Shown: positions 51,917 through 62,600 of the stretch, in pieces | Position numbering within the stretch: the stretch's first letter is position 1 | How the letters are laid out: each line of letters begins with the position of its first letter | NCBI GenBank assembly: GCA_013298845.1 | Contig: JAAFJN010000029.1 | Location: forward strand, 1-64,000 | DNA length: 64,000 bases | Source: Chitinophagales bacterium | GTDB lineage: Bacteria > Bacteroidota > Bacteroidia > Chitinophagales > Saprospiraceae | Reading direction: 5' to 3' | Notes under the pieces: generated by a model | What the model was told of the DNA's origin: nothing | Database searches by the model: none | Seen by the model: the letters and a program-made list of their open reading frames with translations, nothing else | Position numbers and translations under genes: made by a program

Positions 51917-52065
51917 CCATCCCCGATTTACAAACCATTCAGGTTTTTCGCCTCAACGAACAAGGAAAATACGTCGGTATGCGCCCCGCTGTTACGGGCG
52001 ATTTACTGACTACCCCAATTATACCCAATTTGACGGTGAATGTAACGGATGTTTTTATGCTGTAA
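51913..52065 (+). pseudogene. Remnant of a Uma2-family gene (C-terminal part only)
   Basis: Directly behind the DUF4175 stop is a 50-codon open stretch with no start: IPDLQTIQVFRLNEQGKYV, then TTPIIPNLTVNVTDVFML and TAA at 52063-52065. This matches the C-terminal end of Uma2 proteins (PELQTLEVFRL..., LTSPLFPGL...LDEIF). The N-terminal two thirds are missing, so a gene or fragment was inserted and truncated. It is not a copy of the 83-1081 gene, whose end differs. Confidence 0.7.
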
Positions 52066-52204
52066 ATAACACTTAGAATTAGTACACAACCATCCACAAT
52101 AATCTCTTTACCATTACATAATATAGCGATAACGTGCGTATAACAGGTCTGCTTTTTTTAACAGAGACCTTTGTATCCTCGTTTTATTTAACGCTATATA
52201 TTGT

Positions 52205-53836
52205 ATGAAAAAACATTTAGCACTATTATCAATTGGCATATTGGGATTATTTTGTATTAGCCCACTTAGTGCCCAAAATTTCAGTTTAACCCGTAGCATT
52301 TTATCCACGGGTACCATCGTTGAAGACAGTATCTCCTTTGAAGTTTCTTCTGACGATGCCGAGCAGGAAAATGACGAAATGGATTCATTGTTTGACGATG
52401 ACCTCGATGCCGGATGGGAAGGTGCCCCCGAAGATCAAAACCGGTTATCGACGGGACTTCGTTTCCGGGACATTTACCTGCCCAAAGGTGCCACTATTGA
52501 TTCCGCTTTTTTAATACTCACCTCGCACGAAGCCAAAAATGCCGAGGATATTGCCCGCATTACGATTGTTGGTGAAGCCACCGATCATGCCCTTACTTTT
52601 GACGAACAAAATCTGATCAGTGATCGCCCCCGGACCAATGCGTCCCTTTTGTGGGAAGTAAATACCCCCTGGGAATTGTGGGGAACTTACAAAACACCGG
52701 ATTTAAAAAATATCCTTCAGGAAATTATCAACCGCAATGGCTGGAACAGCGGCAATTCGCTGGCATTGTTTCTTTTGGGTGAAAACCAGGGTGTTACGGA
52801 GGTTGAAAACGCCCGTGAATTTGAATCCTTTGAAAATATCTCCGACCCCGAAGACGGCGGCGATGGTCAAAACCATCCCGAGCGCCGACCACAGTTGCTC
52901 GTTTATTTCTCCGTAAACAACGCTTACCTCGAAATTCCGGTCGCATTGACCGATACCATTACCGAAGACGGAGTAACCTTCGAAGCATCATCCGATGATG
53001 CCGAGCAGGAAAACGATGAGATGGACTCGTTGTTCGACGATGACCTCGACGCCGGTTGGGAAGGTGCACCGGAAGACCAAAATACCCTGACCACCGGTAT
53101 TCGTTTCCGGGGCATAGGTATTCCGAAAGGTGCCGTCGTAGACTCCGCTTTTATTGTTGTTGTTTCCCACGAAGCCAAAACCGCCGAGGATATTGCCCGC
53201 ATTACCATTACCGCCGAGGCCACCGACAATGCCCAAACCTTCACCGAAAACGCCCTCATTACCGACCGCCCACGCACCTCGGCAGCGACCATTTGGGAAG
53301 TGAGCGAACCGTGGGAATTGTGGGGTACTTACCGCACGCCCAACCTCAAAAATGTGGTTCAGGAAGTTGTCAACCGCAGCGGCTGGACCATTGGCAACGC
53401 CATTGCGTTTATTTTACAAGGCGAAAACCAGGGGCTTTCGGACTTTGAAAACGCCCGTGAATTTGAGTCATTTGAAAATATCTCCGACCCCGAAGACGGC
53501 GGCGATGGCCAAAACCACCCCGAACGCCGACCTAAACTTGTGGTGTATTATACCTCCGGCACTTCTTCGGTATTCACCCCCACCGATGCGGCGGCCTTAG
53601 CCCTAAAGTTGTATCCCAACCCAACCAATACCGCTTTGGTAACCCTCGAATTGGCCAATACCGCCCCGGCCGACATTAAGGTTTTTGATCTTCAGGGCCG
53701 CTTTATCATGGCGCAATACACCGAGGGCACCGCTCAGGTTTCCTTAAATACCACTCGTTTGCAACCCGGTGTTTTTGTGGTGCAAGCCATTCAAAATGGC
53801 CGTTTGTACCGCCAGACGCTCGTAAAATCCAATTAA
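52205..53836 (+). CDS. Secreted T9SS protein with two near-identical repeat domains
   Basis: The protein has 543 residues. Signal peptide (LALLSIGILGLFCISPLSAQ), then two copies of a domain of about 210 residues (about 35-245 and 247-445). Each contains DDAEQENDEMDSLFDDDLDAGWEGAPEDQN, then LRFRDIYLPKGATIDSAFL and RPRT.A..WEV..PWELWGTY, ending NISDPEDGGDGQNHPERRP. The domain resembles DNRLRE-type beta-sandwiches. A type A T9SS sorting tail closes it (LKLYPNPTNTALVTLELAN). It precedes a TonB receptor and a phytase and may bind substrate at the surface (inference). Confidence 0.88.
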   Translation: MKKHLALLSIGILGLFCISPLSAQNFSLTRSILSTGTIVEDSISFEVSSDDAEQENDEMDSLFDDDLDAGWEGAPEDQNRLSTGLRFRDIYLPKGATIDSAFLILTSHEAKNAEDIARITIVGEATDHALTFDEQNLISDRPRTNASLLWEVNTPWELWGTYKTPDLKNILQEIINRNGWNSGNSLALFLLGENQGVTEVENAREFESFENISDPEDGGDGQNHPERRPQLLVYFSVNNAYLEIPVALTDTITEDGVTFEASSDDAEQENDEMDSLFDDDLDAGWEGAPEDQNTLTTGIRFRGIGIPKGAVVDSAFIVVVSHEAKTAEDIARITITAEATDNAQTFTENALITDRPRTSAATIWEVSEPWELWGTYRTPNLKNVVQEVVNRSGWTIGNAIAFILQGENQGLSDFENAREFESFENISDPEDGGDGQNHPERRPKLVVYYTSGTSSVFTPTDAAALALKLYPNPTNTALVTLELANTAPADIKVFDLQGRFIMAQYTEGTAQVSLNTTRLQPGVFVVQAIQNGRLYRQTLVKSN

Positions 53837-53850
53837 TTCCTTTTGTACGC

Positions 53851-53911
53851 ACCGGCGTTATGCCCGTTTTTGAAAAAAATCAAAAAACAAGCATAACGCC
53901 GGTATATTTTT
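53851..53911 (+). terminator. Long hairpin terminator before the TonB receptor gene
   Basis: ACCGGCGTTATGC and GCATAACGCCGGT (13-bp stem, 53851-53863 and 53891-53903) enclose an inner GTTTTTGA/TCAAAAAAC pairing and are followed by ATATTTTTTT. It overlaps the first codons of the longer receptor frame and supports the later start. Confidence 0.85.
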
Positions 53912-53919
53912 TTATTGCT

Positions 53920-56793
53920 ATGATTCAACGCTGTCTGGTTGGTCTCTTTACGCTGCTTTCCACAGCCGCAATCACGCCCATTTTTGCCCAAATAACCCTT
54001 ACTGGTCAGGTGTACGATGCCAGCACCAATGAACCATTGGTGGGTGCCACTATTTTTATTGTCAACTCACGCCTCGGGGCGGTTAGCGACGGAAACGGGG
54101 CTTTTAACATTCAAAACATCGAACAACGCACCGGTACCCTGCGCGTTGTTATGATTGGATACAAGGAGTCGACCGTTCCTTTTTTGGCCAAAAACAACCT
54201 TGTAACCATCAATATTCAGTTAACCCCCAATCAATCGACATTAGGTACCGTAGAAATTACCGGTAAGGCCGAAGGTCAAATCAAAGCATTATTGGACCAA
54301 AAACAAGCCGAAAGCATTAAAAACATCGTATCTGCCGAGCAAATCGCCACTTTTCCCGACATGAACGCCGCCGAGGTCATGCAGCGCATTCCGGGTATTA
54401 CCTTGCAGCGCGACCAGGGCGAAGGGCGTTTTGTGCAATTGCGCGGCACCCCGCCCGAACTCACTAATTTTAACATCAACGGAGAACAGGTACCTTCGCC
54501 GGAAGGTGGTGTGCGGTACGTAGGGATGGACATTATTCCATCCGATCAAATTGACATCATCGAAGTATCCAAAGTAATGACCCCCGATATGGATGCCGAC
54601 GGTATTGGCGGTTCGGTGAACATTAAAACCAAAGACGCCGCCGACGCCATTCCCGATGTGCGTTTCACCGCTGCCGCCGGGTACAATCATTTGCGCAAAA
54701 CCCCCAATTACCAAATGCAATACGCCTACGGGCAAAAATTTGGGGGATTTGGGTTTCACGTGAATGGCAGTTATTTCCAAAATCAGCAAGGTTCCGACAA
54801 TATCGAATACGATTTTGCCAAAGGGCCATTTTTTGGCAACCAACAGGCCGGGCAAAATAATTATTCGGTGCAAATGCGCGAGGTACAGTTGCGACATTAC
54901 AATATCACCCGCACCCGGCTGAGCGTGGCACCTACGCTGAGTTATCATTTTAGCCCAAAATCGTCCATTTTTTTACGCGCCATGTACAATCGGTTTAGTG
55001 ATAACGAGGTGCGGCGGCGAAAAATTTATGAACTCGACGATGCCTTATCGTTTGATTATTACCTCTACGGAGGAATTGTGCACGATGTACGCGCCCGTCA
55101 AAAAATCCAGGAATTATCCACGATAAGCCTCGGCGGAGAACATACATTGGGCAAAATAAGCATTGATTATCAATGTTTTGGTGCATTGGCTTCGGAACAC
55201 GAACCCGACCGCATCGAAGCGGCATTTGAAAGCCCGGGCCAAGCCATTGCCATTCGGTTCAACTTTGAAAACCCCGATTACCCGATCGCCGAGTTCCCCA
55301 ACGCCAGTAACGCGGTCAATGCAACCCGTTACGATGCCTTTGAACTGAGTGAAATGCTGCTGGAACAACGAAAAGTAACCGACTACAACCTCACGCCGCG
55401 TTTTAACGTACGTATTCCTTATTTCTTAAATAACCAACACAGCGGTTACCTGAAATTTGGCGGAAAAATAAGGGCCAAAAACAAAAGCCGCGATATTCAA
55501 TCACAGCAATACGCGGCCTATTTCAAAACCCCGTTGGGTTATCCCGGACAGGGGCCGGACCTTTCGCTGCAAACCATCAACGGCGGGTTCCGGGAGGATA
55601 ATTTACTCAATCGGGGTTATTTGCTCGAATACATGCCCGATGCCCAACAACTACGCGACTTTTACGAGTTTTATCCGCAGCATTTTGTGTATGATCGAAA
55701 TGCCACCAAAACGCAGTCGTTTGGTGAAGATTACGAAGCACGGGAGCGCATTTACGCCGGTTACGCCATGTTTCGGCACGATTTCAGGCAATTAATGGTG
55801 ATCGGAGGCATCCGATACGAACAAACGAATATTGATTACCGGGGCGCACGGATTGTGCTGGACGGCAATAAATTTAAAAGTATTGATACCCTCACCGACC
55901 AACGTACGCACGCGTTTTGGTTGCCGCAACTCCAGTTAAAATACGCAGTTACCCCCCAAATGAATCTTCGGGCAGCGGTAACGTACACTTATTCACGACC
56001 GAATTTCGACGATGTGCTGCCCTATCGGGAACAGGACCGGGAGGAAGTAAAATTTGGAAATCCAGATTTGCGGTATCCGCGCTCAACCAACGTTGACCTG
56101 CTGGCCGAGCGGTATTTTTCCACCGGTTTGTTGTCGGGTGGTATTTTTTACAAACACATTGACGATTTTATATTTTTTTTCAAACGTTTTGCCCACGAAG
56201 GCGACCCTTCCGATTTTGGACTGGTCGAAATCACCAAAGCCGCCAACGGGGAAAGTGCGTCTGTGTACGGTGCCGAACTGCAATGGCAGGCAAAATTCAA
56301 GACCCTTCCGGGAATTTGGAAAAATTTTGGGGTGTACACCAATTATACATTTACCCACGCAGATGCCCGCATCGGGAAGCGGCAACCCGCCAATTTCACC
56401 GATGCCGTAGTGGTTTTTGGCAACGACGACCTCAGTATTTTGGCCAATGCCACCGAAAAAGAACGGGTTACGCTGCCGGGCCAGGCCAGGCATACCGGCA
56501 ATTTTTCACTTTTTTACGACAACCGAAAATTATTTATTCGCCTGACGGCCAATTACCACGACGCGTTTTTATTCCGTTTTGGTGCCGATGCAGATTTGGA
56601 TGAATATTACGATGAGGAATTCCGACTTGATTTGACCGCCAACTTTGATATTAACCGAAAAACCAACCTCTTTTTTGACGCCATCAACCTCACCAATACG
56701 CCACTCCGCTACTATTTGGGCAACAAAAACCGCATTAAACAACTGGAATATTATTCCTGGTGGTGCCGGGCCGGGGTTAAATTTAATTTTTAG
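53920..56793 (+). CDS. TonB-dependent receptor (SusC-like extended N-terminus)
   Basis: From the ATG at 53920 there are 957 residues. Signal peptide ending IFAQ; a carboxypeptidase-regulatory-like domain (ITLTGQVYDASTNEPLVGATIFIVNSRLGAVSDGNGAFNI); a plug with FPDMNAAEVMQRIPGITLQRDQGEGRFVQLRGTPPELTNFNINGEQVPSPEGGVRYVGMD; then a 22-strand-type barrel ending in the terminal Phe (AGVKFNF). It should import a substrate across the outer membrane with TonB/ExbBD. The next gene, three bases downstream, is a phytase, so the substrate may be phytate or its breakdown products (inference). Confidence 0.95.
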   Translation: MIQRCLVGLFTLLSTAAITPIFAQITLTGQVYDASTNEPLVGATIFIVNSRLGAVSDGNGAFNIQNIEQRTGTLRVVMIGYKESTVPFLAKNNLVTINIQLTPNQSTLGTVEITGKAEGQIKALLDQKQAESIKNIVSAEQIATFPDMNAAEVMQRIPGITLQRDQGEGRFVQLRGTPPELTNFNINGEQVPSPEGGVRYVGMDIIPSDQIDIIEVSKVMTPDMDADGIGGSVNIKTKDAADAIPDVRFTAAAGYNHLRKTPNYQMQYAYGQKFGGFGFHVNGSYFQNQQGSDNIEYDFAKGPFFGNQQAGQNNYSVQMREVQLRHYNITRTRLSVAPTLSYHFSPKSSIFLRAMYNRFSDNEVRRRKIYELDDALSFDYYLYGGIVHDVRARQKIQELSTISLGGEHTLGKISIDYQCFGALASEHEPDRIEAAFESPGQAIAIRFNFENPDYPIAEFPNASNAVNATRYDAFELSEMLLEQRKVTDYNLTPRFNVRIPYFLNNQHSGYLKFGGKIRAKNKSRDIQSQQYAAYFKTPLGYPGQGPDLSLQTINGGFREDNLLNRGYLLEYMPDAQQLRDFYEFYPQHFVYDRNATKTQSFGEDYEARERIYAGYAMFRHDFRQLMVIGGIRYEQTNIDYRGARIVLDGNKFKSIDTLTDQRTHAFWLPQLQLKYAVTPQMNLRAAVTYTYSRPNFDDVLPYREQDREEVKFGNPDLRYPRSTNVDLLAERYFSTGLLSGGIFYKHIDDFIFFFKRFAHEGDPSDFGLVEITKAANGESASVYGAELQWQAKFKTLPGIWKNFGVYTNYTFTHADARIGKRQPANFTDAVVVFGNDDLSILANATEKERVTLPGQARHTGNFSLFYDNRKLFIRLTANYHDAFLFRFGADADLDEYYDEEFRLDLTANFDINRKTNLFFDAINLTNTPLRYYLGNKNRIKQLEYYSWWCRAGVKFNF

Positions 56794-56796
56794 AAC

Positions 56797-57975
56797 ATGA
56801 CTCGAATTTTATTTTTACTCAGTTTAATTGCCCTCGTTTTATCTAATCCGGCGTGTCACACTGGTAAAGTAGCGGCCCCCATGAGCGAAGAAGACCGTCT
56901 GGAATGGCTTGAAGATTCCGTAAAACACGCGGTTGCCCTGAAAAAACAGGCCATGATTCAAACGGCAATTACAGCGGTAGCCGAAACGCGGGAGGTATAT
57001 TCCAATTCAAAAAATGACGATGCCGCCGATGACCCCGCCATTTGGGTCAACATTGCCCGTCCCGAAAAAAGTCTGATTTTTGGCAGCAACAAAAAAGGTG
57101 GTATTGAAGCGTATGATTTATCGGGCAAAAAAACGGCTTTTTACCCCGTTGGAAGCACCAACAACATTGATATTTTGTACAATTTCCCCCTCAACAACCA
57201 ACAAAAAACGGATATTCTGGGGGGGACCAACCGCTTCGATCAGTCGTTGGATTTATTCAGTATTGATTCCGTTACCGGCCAACTCACCGACATTGCCGAC
57301 GGTAAACTGGCGTTGGACACCACCGAATTTGAGGATCTGTACGGTTTTTGTTTTTACAACGCCCCGAGCGGTCATTTTTTGTTTGTTAACGGTAAAAATG
57401 GTTTGTTACGGCAATACGCCCTAAAAAGCACGGCTTCGGGCAAAATAGCCATTGAACCGGTGCGCTCTTTGAAACTTACCACGCAAGTAGAAGGTGTGGT
57501 GGCCGACGAAGCCAACGGAATACTGTACATTGGGGAAGAAGATTTGGGAATTTGGAAATGGAATATCGAGGCCGGTCACAACACCCCGCCCACCCTGATT
57601 GCCCGTAGCGGTGCGGATAACCCTAACATTGCCTTTGACATTGAGGGATTGGCCATCTGTAAAACATCGGCCACCGATGGGTACCTCATTGCCAGTTCAC
57701 AGGGTAATTATTCCTACGCTATTTTTGACCTTTCGCCGCAAAATCGGTACATCGGCAGTTTTAAAGTGACCGATACCACGCACTGCGACGGCTCGGAAGA
57801 AACCGACGGCCTTGACATTACGACCACCGCTTTGGGCAAAGATTTTCCCAATGGGCTGTTGGTTGTTCAGGATGGTTTTAACTACGAAAAAGGTAAAATT
57901 CGCAAACAAAATTTTAAATACATAGACCTTGGCTCCGTGCTACAACACATTGAAATTTGGCAAAAAAGGCGTTAG
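56797..57975 (+). CDS. Beta-propeller (3-)phytase, lipoprotein
   Basis: The protein has 392 residues with a lipobox-like start (ALVLSNPAC). The BPP phytase pattern is complete: NSKNDDAADDPAIWVN, NGLLRQYAL, QVEGVVADEANGILYIGEEDLGIWKW, FDIEGLAIC, SSQGNYSYAIFDL, CDGSEETDGLDI and FPNGLLVVQDG. Such Ca2+-dependent enzymes release phosphate from myo-inositol hexakisphosphate (EC 3.1.3.8). It starts three bases after the TonB receptor and is clearly in one operon with it: enzyme outside or in the periplasm, receptor for uptake. Confidence 0.95.
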   Translation: MTRILFLLSLIALVLSNPACHTGKVAAPMSEEDRLEWLEDSVKHAVALKKQAMIQTAITAVAETREVYSNSKNDDAADDPAIWVNIARPEKSLIFGSNKKGGIEAYDLSGKKTAFYPVGSTNNIDILYNFPLNNQQKTDILGGTNRFDQSLDLFSIDSVTGQLTDIADGKLALDTTEFEDLYGFCFYNAPSGHFLFVNGKNGLLRQYALKSTASGKIAIEPVRSLKLTTQVEGVVADEANGILYIGEEDLGIWKWNIEAGHNTPPTLIARSGADNPNIAFDIEGLAICKTSATDGYLIASSQGNYSYAIFDLSPQNRYIGSFKVTDTTHCDGSEETDGLDITTTALGKDFPNGLLVVQDGFNYEKGKIRKQNFKYIDLGSVLQHIEIWQKRR

Positions 57976-58236
57976 ACAGAGACACAAGACCTTAGACAGA
58001 AGACTTTAGACAGTGAGACGATAGACATTGGCACAAGAAGTTACTGTGCAATGGGCAATGGGTGGAAGGGGTTAGATGGGGTCGTTGGATATTTTTCAAA
58101 GCCAATTAACCCTACTCCCGTATAAACACCTGCTCACACCCCGTCTTTATACGCTTGTACAGTATTTTTCCTTTTTTGATATTTGCCCAATTTTTTACGC
58201 GGTTTTTGCCGTTTTCTTTTATAAAATTGGTCATTT
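57976..58236. repeat. Gap with AGACTTTAGAC-type repeat
   Basis: ACAAGACCTTAGACAGAAGACTTTAGACAGTGAGACGATAGAC at about 57983-58027 is a variant of the repeats flanking 15911-15940 and 16243-16276. Nothing else is seen except a Lys-rich frame judged non-coding. Confidence 0.5.
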
Positions 58237-59658
58237 ATGAAAAAAGCATTTATTTTCATTAGCATTGCTGCTGTTATTTTCGCTTGCTCCCAACTCACCG
58301 TCAAACCAACCACCAACGGTTCTGCCGTTTGTTTTTGCGCGCAGAACTGCGCCAGTGATTCGTTGTGCGCTTACCTGCCCCGAACGCTGGTATTTGATCC
58401 CAAGGTATTTTTGCCCGGCTACCAGGCCGTTTTAGATTCTGCCCACCAAACGCCGTTTGACTATTTTTCGTGGCAAACCTTTATTGCCCTCAATTGGCCC
58501 GCCGATGCCAACGGAAAACCCACCGGTTACATTGGGCAAAACCCCGGCGCATTGCGGGTTTGGGAATCCTTCTCGGATGTTACCAGTATTTTTGGGGACA
58601 CTACCGGGTTGCCCGTGTGCGTAAAGGAAGCCCTGCGCAGCGGTAAACGGGTCCTCAGTGCCACCTCAAAAGGAGATTTTATCATTGATCCCGACGGCGG
58701 ATTTGCCGAATCTGACGGGCACGCTTTGATTGATAAAAACCTGAATTTTGTGCTCTACGACCTTCGGGTAAACAGCGACGAAGAAGCCTACATTCGCAAC
58801 AATGGCTTAAATACCTTCGCCACAAGGCAAAAATTTTTTGAAAAAGGCGGAAACATCAGTCTGCCCGGCGGCAGCAACGACACGATTGGTGCTATTGAGT
58901 TAAAAGCCAGTTGGCGCATTATTGACCAAAGCCGGGGCGACGATCCCAGCCGTTACCTCACCCGCGACGCGGTGGTGTACGTACCGGCCAAAAACAGCGA
59001 AACCGGTCAGGAACGCTGCATTCCGGTAACTGTTGGTCTGGTGGGTTTACACATTGCCCGTAAACTGAACGGCTTAAAAATTGACCCGTGGGTTTGGTCC
59101 ACTTTTGAACACGTGGACAACGCACCCGACCAAATTGAAGCATCGGCTGGCGGCGTGGACGGCAAACACTACTCTTTTTATAACCCGACTTGTGTGTATT
59201 GCGACATTAACGTGCCGCCGGCTCCCCTTCCTTCCGATAAAGGCAACCTGAAATGGGCGGCGAACCCACCTTACGCCGCCAAATACGCCACGGTGATGGA
59301 CTACGGCCCGCGTTTTGGCAAAGATTCGTTTGGCACCCAGGTCATGCGGATGTTCCCCATTTTTTCCACGACGCAACAAATTAATAAAATTTGGCAAAAA
59401 AAATTGGCCGGAACGGTGTGGGAGAACTACCAATTGGTGGGCACCCAATGGCGTACACCCAGTAATGGGGGCGCCCCTTATGAACTGGACGCCCCCATTT
59501 TATTGTCAAATACGACCCAGGAAACCTATTTCCAGGCCAAACGGATTGCTTCTTGCGCGTTTTGCCACGCTATGGCCACCGTGCCATTTATTATTACCCC
59601 CGACAGTACGGTTAAAAAAGACGCTGACCATAGTTTTATCCTGAGAAGAGCGCGTTAA
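58237..59658 (+). CDS. Cytochrome c-like lipoprotein with C-terminal CxxCH, 473 aa
   Basis: Lipobox IFACSQ. The N-terminal part has FDYFSWQTFIALNWPADANGKPTGYI, a segment seen in a family of bacterial proteins with a single c-type heme; the heme motif CAFCH lies near residue 440 (RIASCAFCHAMA). Conserved cysteine pairs (FCAQNCASDSLC; CVYCDINVPP) could bind a metal or form disulfides. A sugar- or alcohol-dehydrogenase-like electron acceptor or a heme-dependent hydrolase are both possible. Not recognised beyond the heme. Confidence 0.7.
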   Translation: MKKAFIFISIAAVIFACSQLTVKPTTNGSAVCFCAQNCASDSLCAYLPRTLVFDPKVFLPGYQAVLDSAHQTPFDYFSWQTFIALNWPADANGKPTGYIGQNPGALRVWESFSDVTSIFGDTTGLPVCVKEALRSGKRVLSATSKGDFIIDPDGGFAESDGHALIDKNLNFVLYDLRVNSDEEAYIRNNGLNTFATRQKFFEKGGNISLPGGSNDTIGAIELKASWRIIDQSRGDDPSRYLTRDAVVYVPAKNSETGQERCIPVTVGLVGLHIARKLNGLKIDPWVWSTFEHVDNAPDQIEASAGGVDGKHYSFYNPTCVYCDINVPPAPLPSDKGNLKWAANPPYAAKYATVMDYGPRFGKDSFGTQVMRMFPIFSTTQQINKIWQKKLAGTVWENYQLVGTQWRTPSNGGAPYELDAPILLSNTTQETYFQAKRIASCAFCHAMATVPFIITPDSTVKKDADHSFILRRAR

Positions 59659-59670
59659 CAACGGCTTCTT

Positions 59671-62600
59671 TTACAACACAATCACCTTCAACACCACGGC
59701 ATTAATTTCACGCTGTACGTGCACAAAATACACACCCGGTGCCAGGTTCTGAAATGGAATCTGGTACCAGGGTTGTTGCCGCAAAACGGTTGTTTGGAGC
59801 ACCCGACCGTTAAAATCGTTCAGCGAAACCAGTACATCTTTGGGTTCGGTTAACGAAATATCGAGGTTAAACGCACCGGGGGCCGGATTCGGGTACACTT
59901 CCACGTAGTCAAATACATCGCCCGGCGGTAAGGTGCGACAGGTGGCAATTTGTACGGGTTTGGCCAATGATAAATTTTCACATTCATCGCTGGTGGCGGT
60001 AAGCGTCACGTTGTAAATCCCCGGATCGGTGTACACGTGCACCGGATCGCGCTCGTTGCTGGTAGAACCGTCGCCAAATTGCCAAGAATAACTGTCAACG
60101 CCCACCAATACCGCCGAAATATCAAAAAAGTGCAGGGTATCGCCCGTGCAGGCCAATCCACTCACCAATAAATTACTGACAAATTGTTCGCCCGATTGGA
60201 TAAATATCGTGGCCGTGGCACGCTCCGAACAACCATTGGCGGCCGTCACCGTCACCGTGTAGGTCGTTTCTTCGGTAACGGTAATGGACGAGGTCGTTGC
60301 GCCGTTTGTCCACAAATACGTTTCTCCAACCACCACGGGTTGCAAACTAATTGTCCCCGATTCGCCGCAAGTAACCAATGTATCGGCCAACAGCGGCTCC
60401 GGAGCGGCGTTGATCTGGGTTTGGCTATTTACCGAAACCGTACAACCCTGCGCATCCTGATACGTATAGTTCAACGTAGCAATGGTCCCGCTGGCGAGCG
60501 ACGACGGAATAAACGTCACATCGGTGCCCGTAGGAACAAATGAACTGACTTGCGGGCTGGTGTACGAACCGCCCACCGGGCTGCCGGAAACTAAAACCGC
60601 AGCGTCGTTATTGCAATATTGGGCGGCTAAACCATTGATGATCACCACAGGTAAAGAATTAACCAATATTTGCGCAGAAGCCGTGTTGGTACAATTGTTG
60701 GCATCGGTGTAAGTGTACACCACCGTTTGGGTGCCTTGGCTGGGGTCAAAAATGCCATTATTGACGTTGTTGCCGCTAAAAACACCGCCGCCGGGTGCCC
60801 CTTGCAAGGTAATGGGCGTGGCATTTTGGCAAATGGGCGCGTAACTACCTGCGTCCACCGTGGGTAAAGCGCTCACGACAAAGGGTTGAACAATGGAATC
60901 CGTACAACCATTGGCATCGGTGTACGCGTAGGTGATGGTGTACGCATTACCCGTGGGTACCGCCGCCGGATTGAGTTGATTACCCGAAAAACCAACGGGA
61001 GCAGTGCTGGAAAAAACACCTCCGGCGGGTGCCCCGGTCAGCACCGCAGAGGCCGCACTGACGCAATAACTGGCATCTAAACCCGTCATTTGAACGGCAG
61101 GAAGGGCATTTATGGTCACATTTTGGCTCGTGGTTCCCGAACAGCCGTTGCCATCTTCGTAGGTGTATGTTAAGGTATAACTGCCCGCCGGTATAAATTG
61201 CGGTGAAAAAACGGTACCATCTAAGCCGCCCGGTGCGGTAGTGGTGAATAAACCACCGGCCGGAATACCGGTCAGCACCACCGATGGGCCTGCCGCGCAA
61301 TACACCGAATTAAGCCCCGTAAAATTGACGTTCAGTGCCGCATTGACTTCAATGGTAGCGTTGGCCGTGTTCGTACAGCCGTTGCCATCGGAATAGGTGT
61401 ACAGAATAGTTTGGGTACCTTGCGCCGGGTCAAAAGTATTGCCCGTTACCCCAATCCCGCTAAATACACCACCGGCCGGAATCCCCACCAACGGAATGGC
61501 ATTCCCCCCCAGACAGGAAGGCGCGTAAGTACCGGCATCCACCGTGGGCAATGGATAAATGACCATTTCGGTTTGAGCGCTGTTCGTACAGCCGTTGGCA
61601 TCGGTAACGGTGTAGGCAATAACTTGTGTGCCCACCGAAGGATCAAACAACGAACCAGTAACCCCTACTCCACTGAAGATACCACCGGCGGGGGTACCGG
61701 ATAACCCAATCTCGTTGGCATCAATGCAGGCGGGGGCATACGTTCCGGGGAAAACAGCCGGTAAGGAATTTACCAAAATTTGGGTTTCGTCCGTATTGGT
61801 GCAACCGTTGGCCGTGTATGTATAGGTTATTAACTGTGTGCCCACCGAAGGGTCGAAAGTATTATTGGTTACTCCAACACCACTAAAAGCACCACCAAAC
61901 GGGCTGCCGCTCAAACTAATGGGCGACGCATTTTGGCAAAGTACGGCGTAGGTTCCGGCTTCCACCACGGGTACCGGTTTCACGGTAATGACCGTTTGGG
62001 CAACCCCGTCACAGCCATTATTATCTGTATAAGTATAGGTAATAGTTTGGGTACCCACCGAAGGGTCAAAGGTGTTCCCATTTACCCCAATTCCGCTAAA
62101 TATGCCCCCGGAAGGCACGCCCGACAACAGTAAATTACCGTCATTGGCGCACACGGCCGGGTAATTTCCGGCTTCTACCGTGGGCGGCGGCACCACTGTG
62201 ATAATCGTCTGGTCACTGTTAGAACAGCCGTTGGCATCGGTGTAGGTGTAGGTAATGGTTTGGGTGCCCGCAGCCGGGTCAAACGTATTATTTACCACCC
62301 CAACGCCCGTGTATATACCACCCGCCGGAGTGCCGCTCAGGGCCACCGGAGTAGCATCCTGACAAACGGTCGAAACCGTACTGGCATCTACCGCCGGAAG
62401 TGGTGATACCGTGATGACTACCTGATCACTCACCACGCAGCCGTCGGCGGTGGATATGGTATAAGTGATGGTTTGGGTACCAACGGTGGGGTTAAAAGTA
62501 GCACCCACTACCCCATTACCCGTAAATATGCCCCCCGAAGGTGTACCCGACAAACTCAACAAGGGCGCGTTTACGCATACTATAGGGTAGGTTCCGGCGT

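Noticed and set aside
53860-53919. Longer N-terminus for the TonB receptor
   Set aside because: The first codons fall within the terminator hairpin, and the signal peptide starts at the ATG at 53920.
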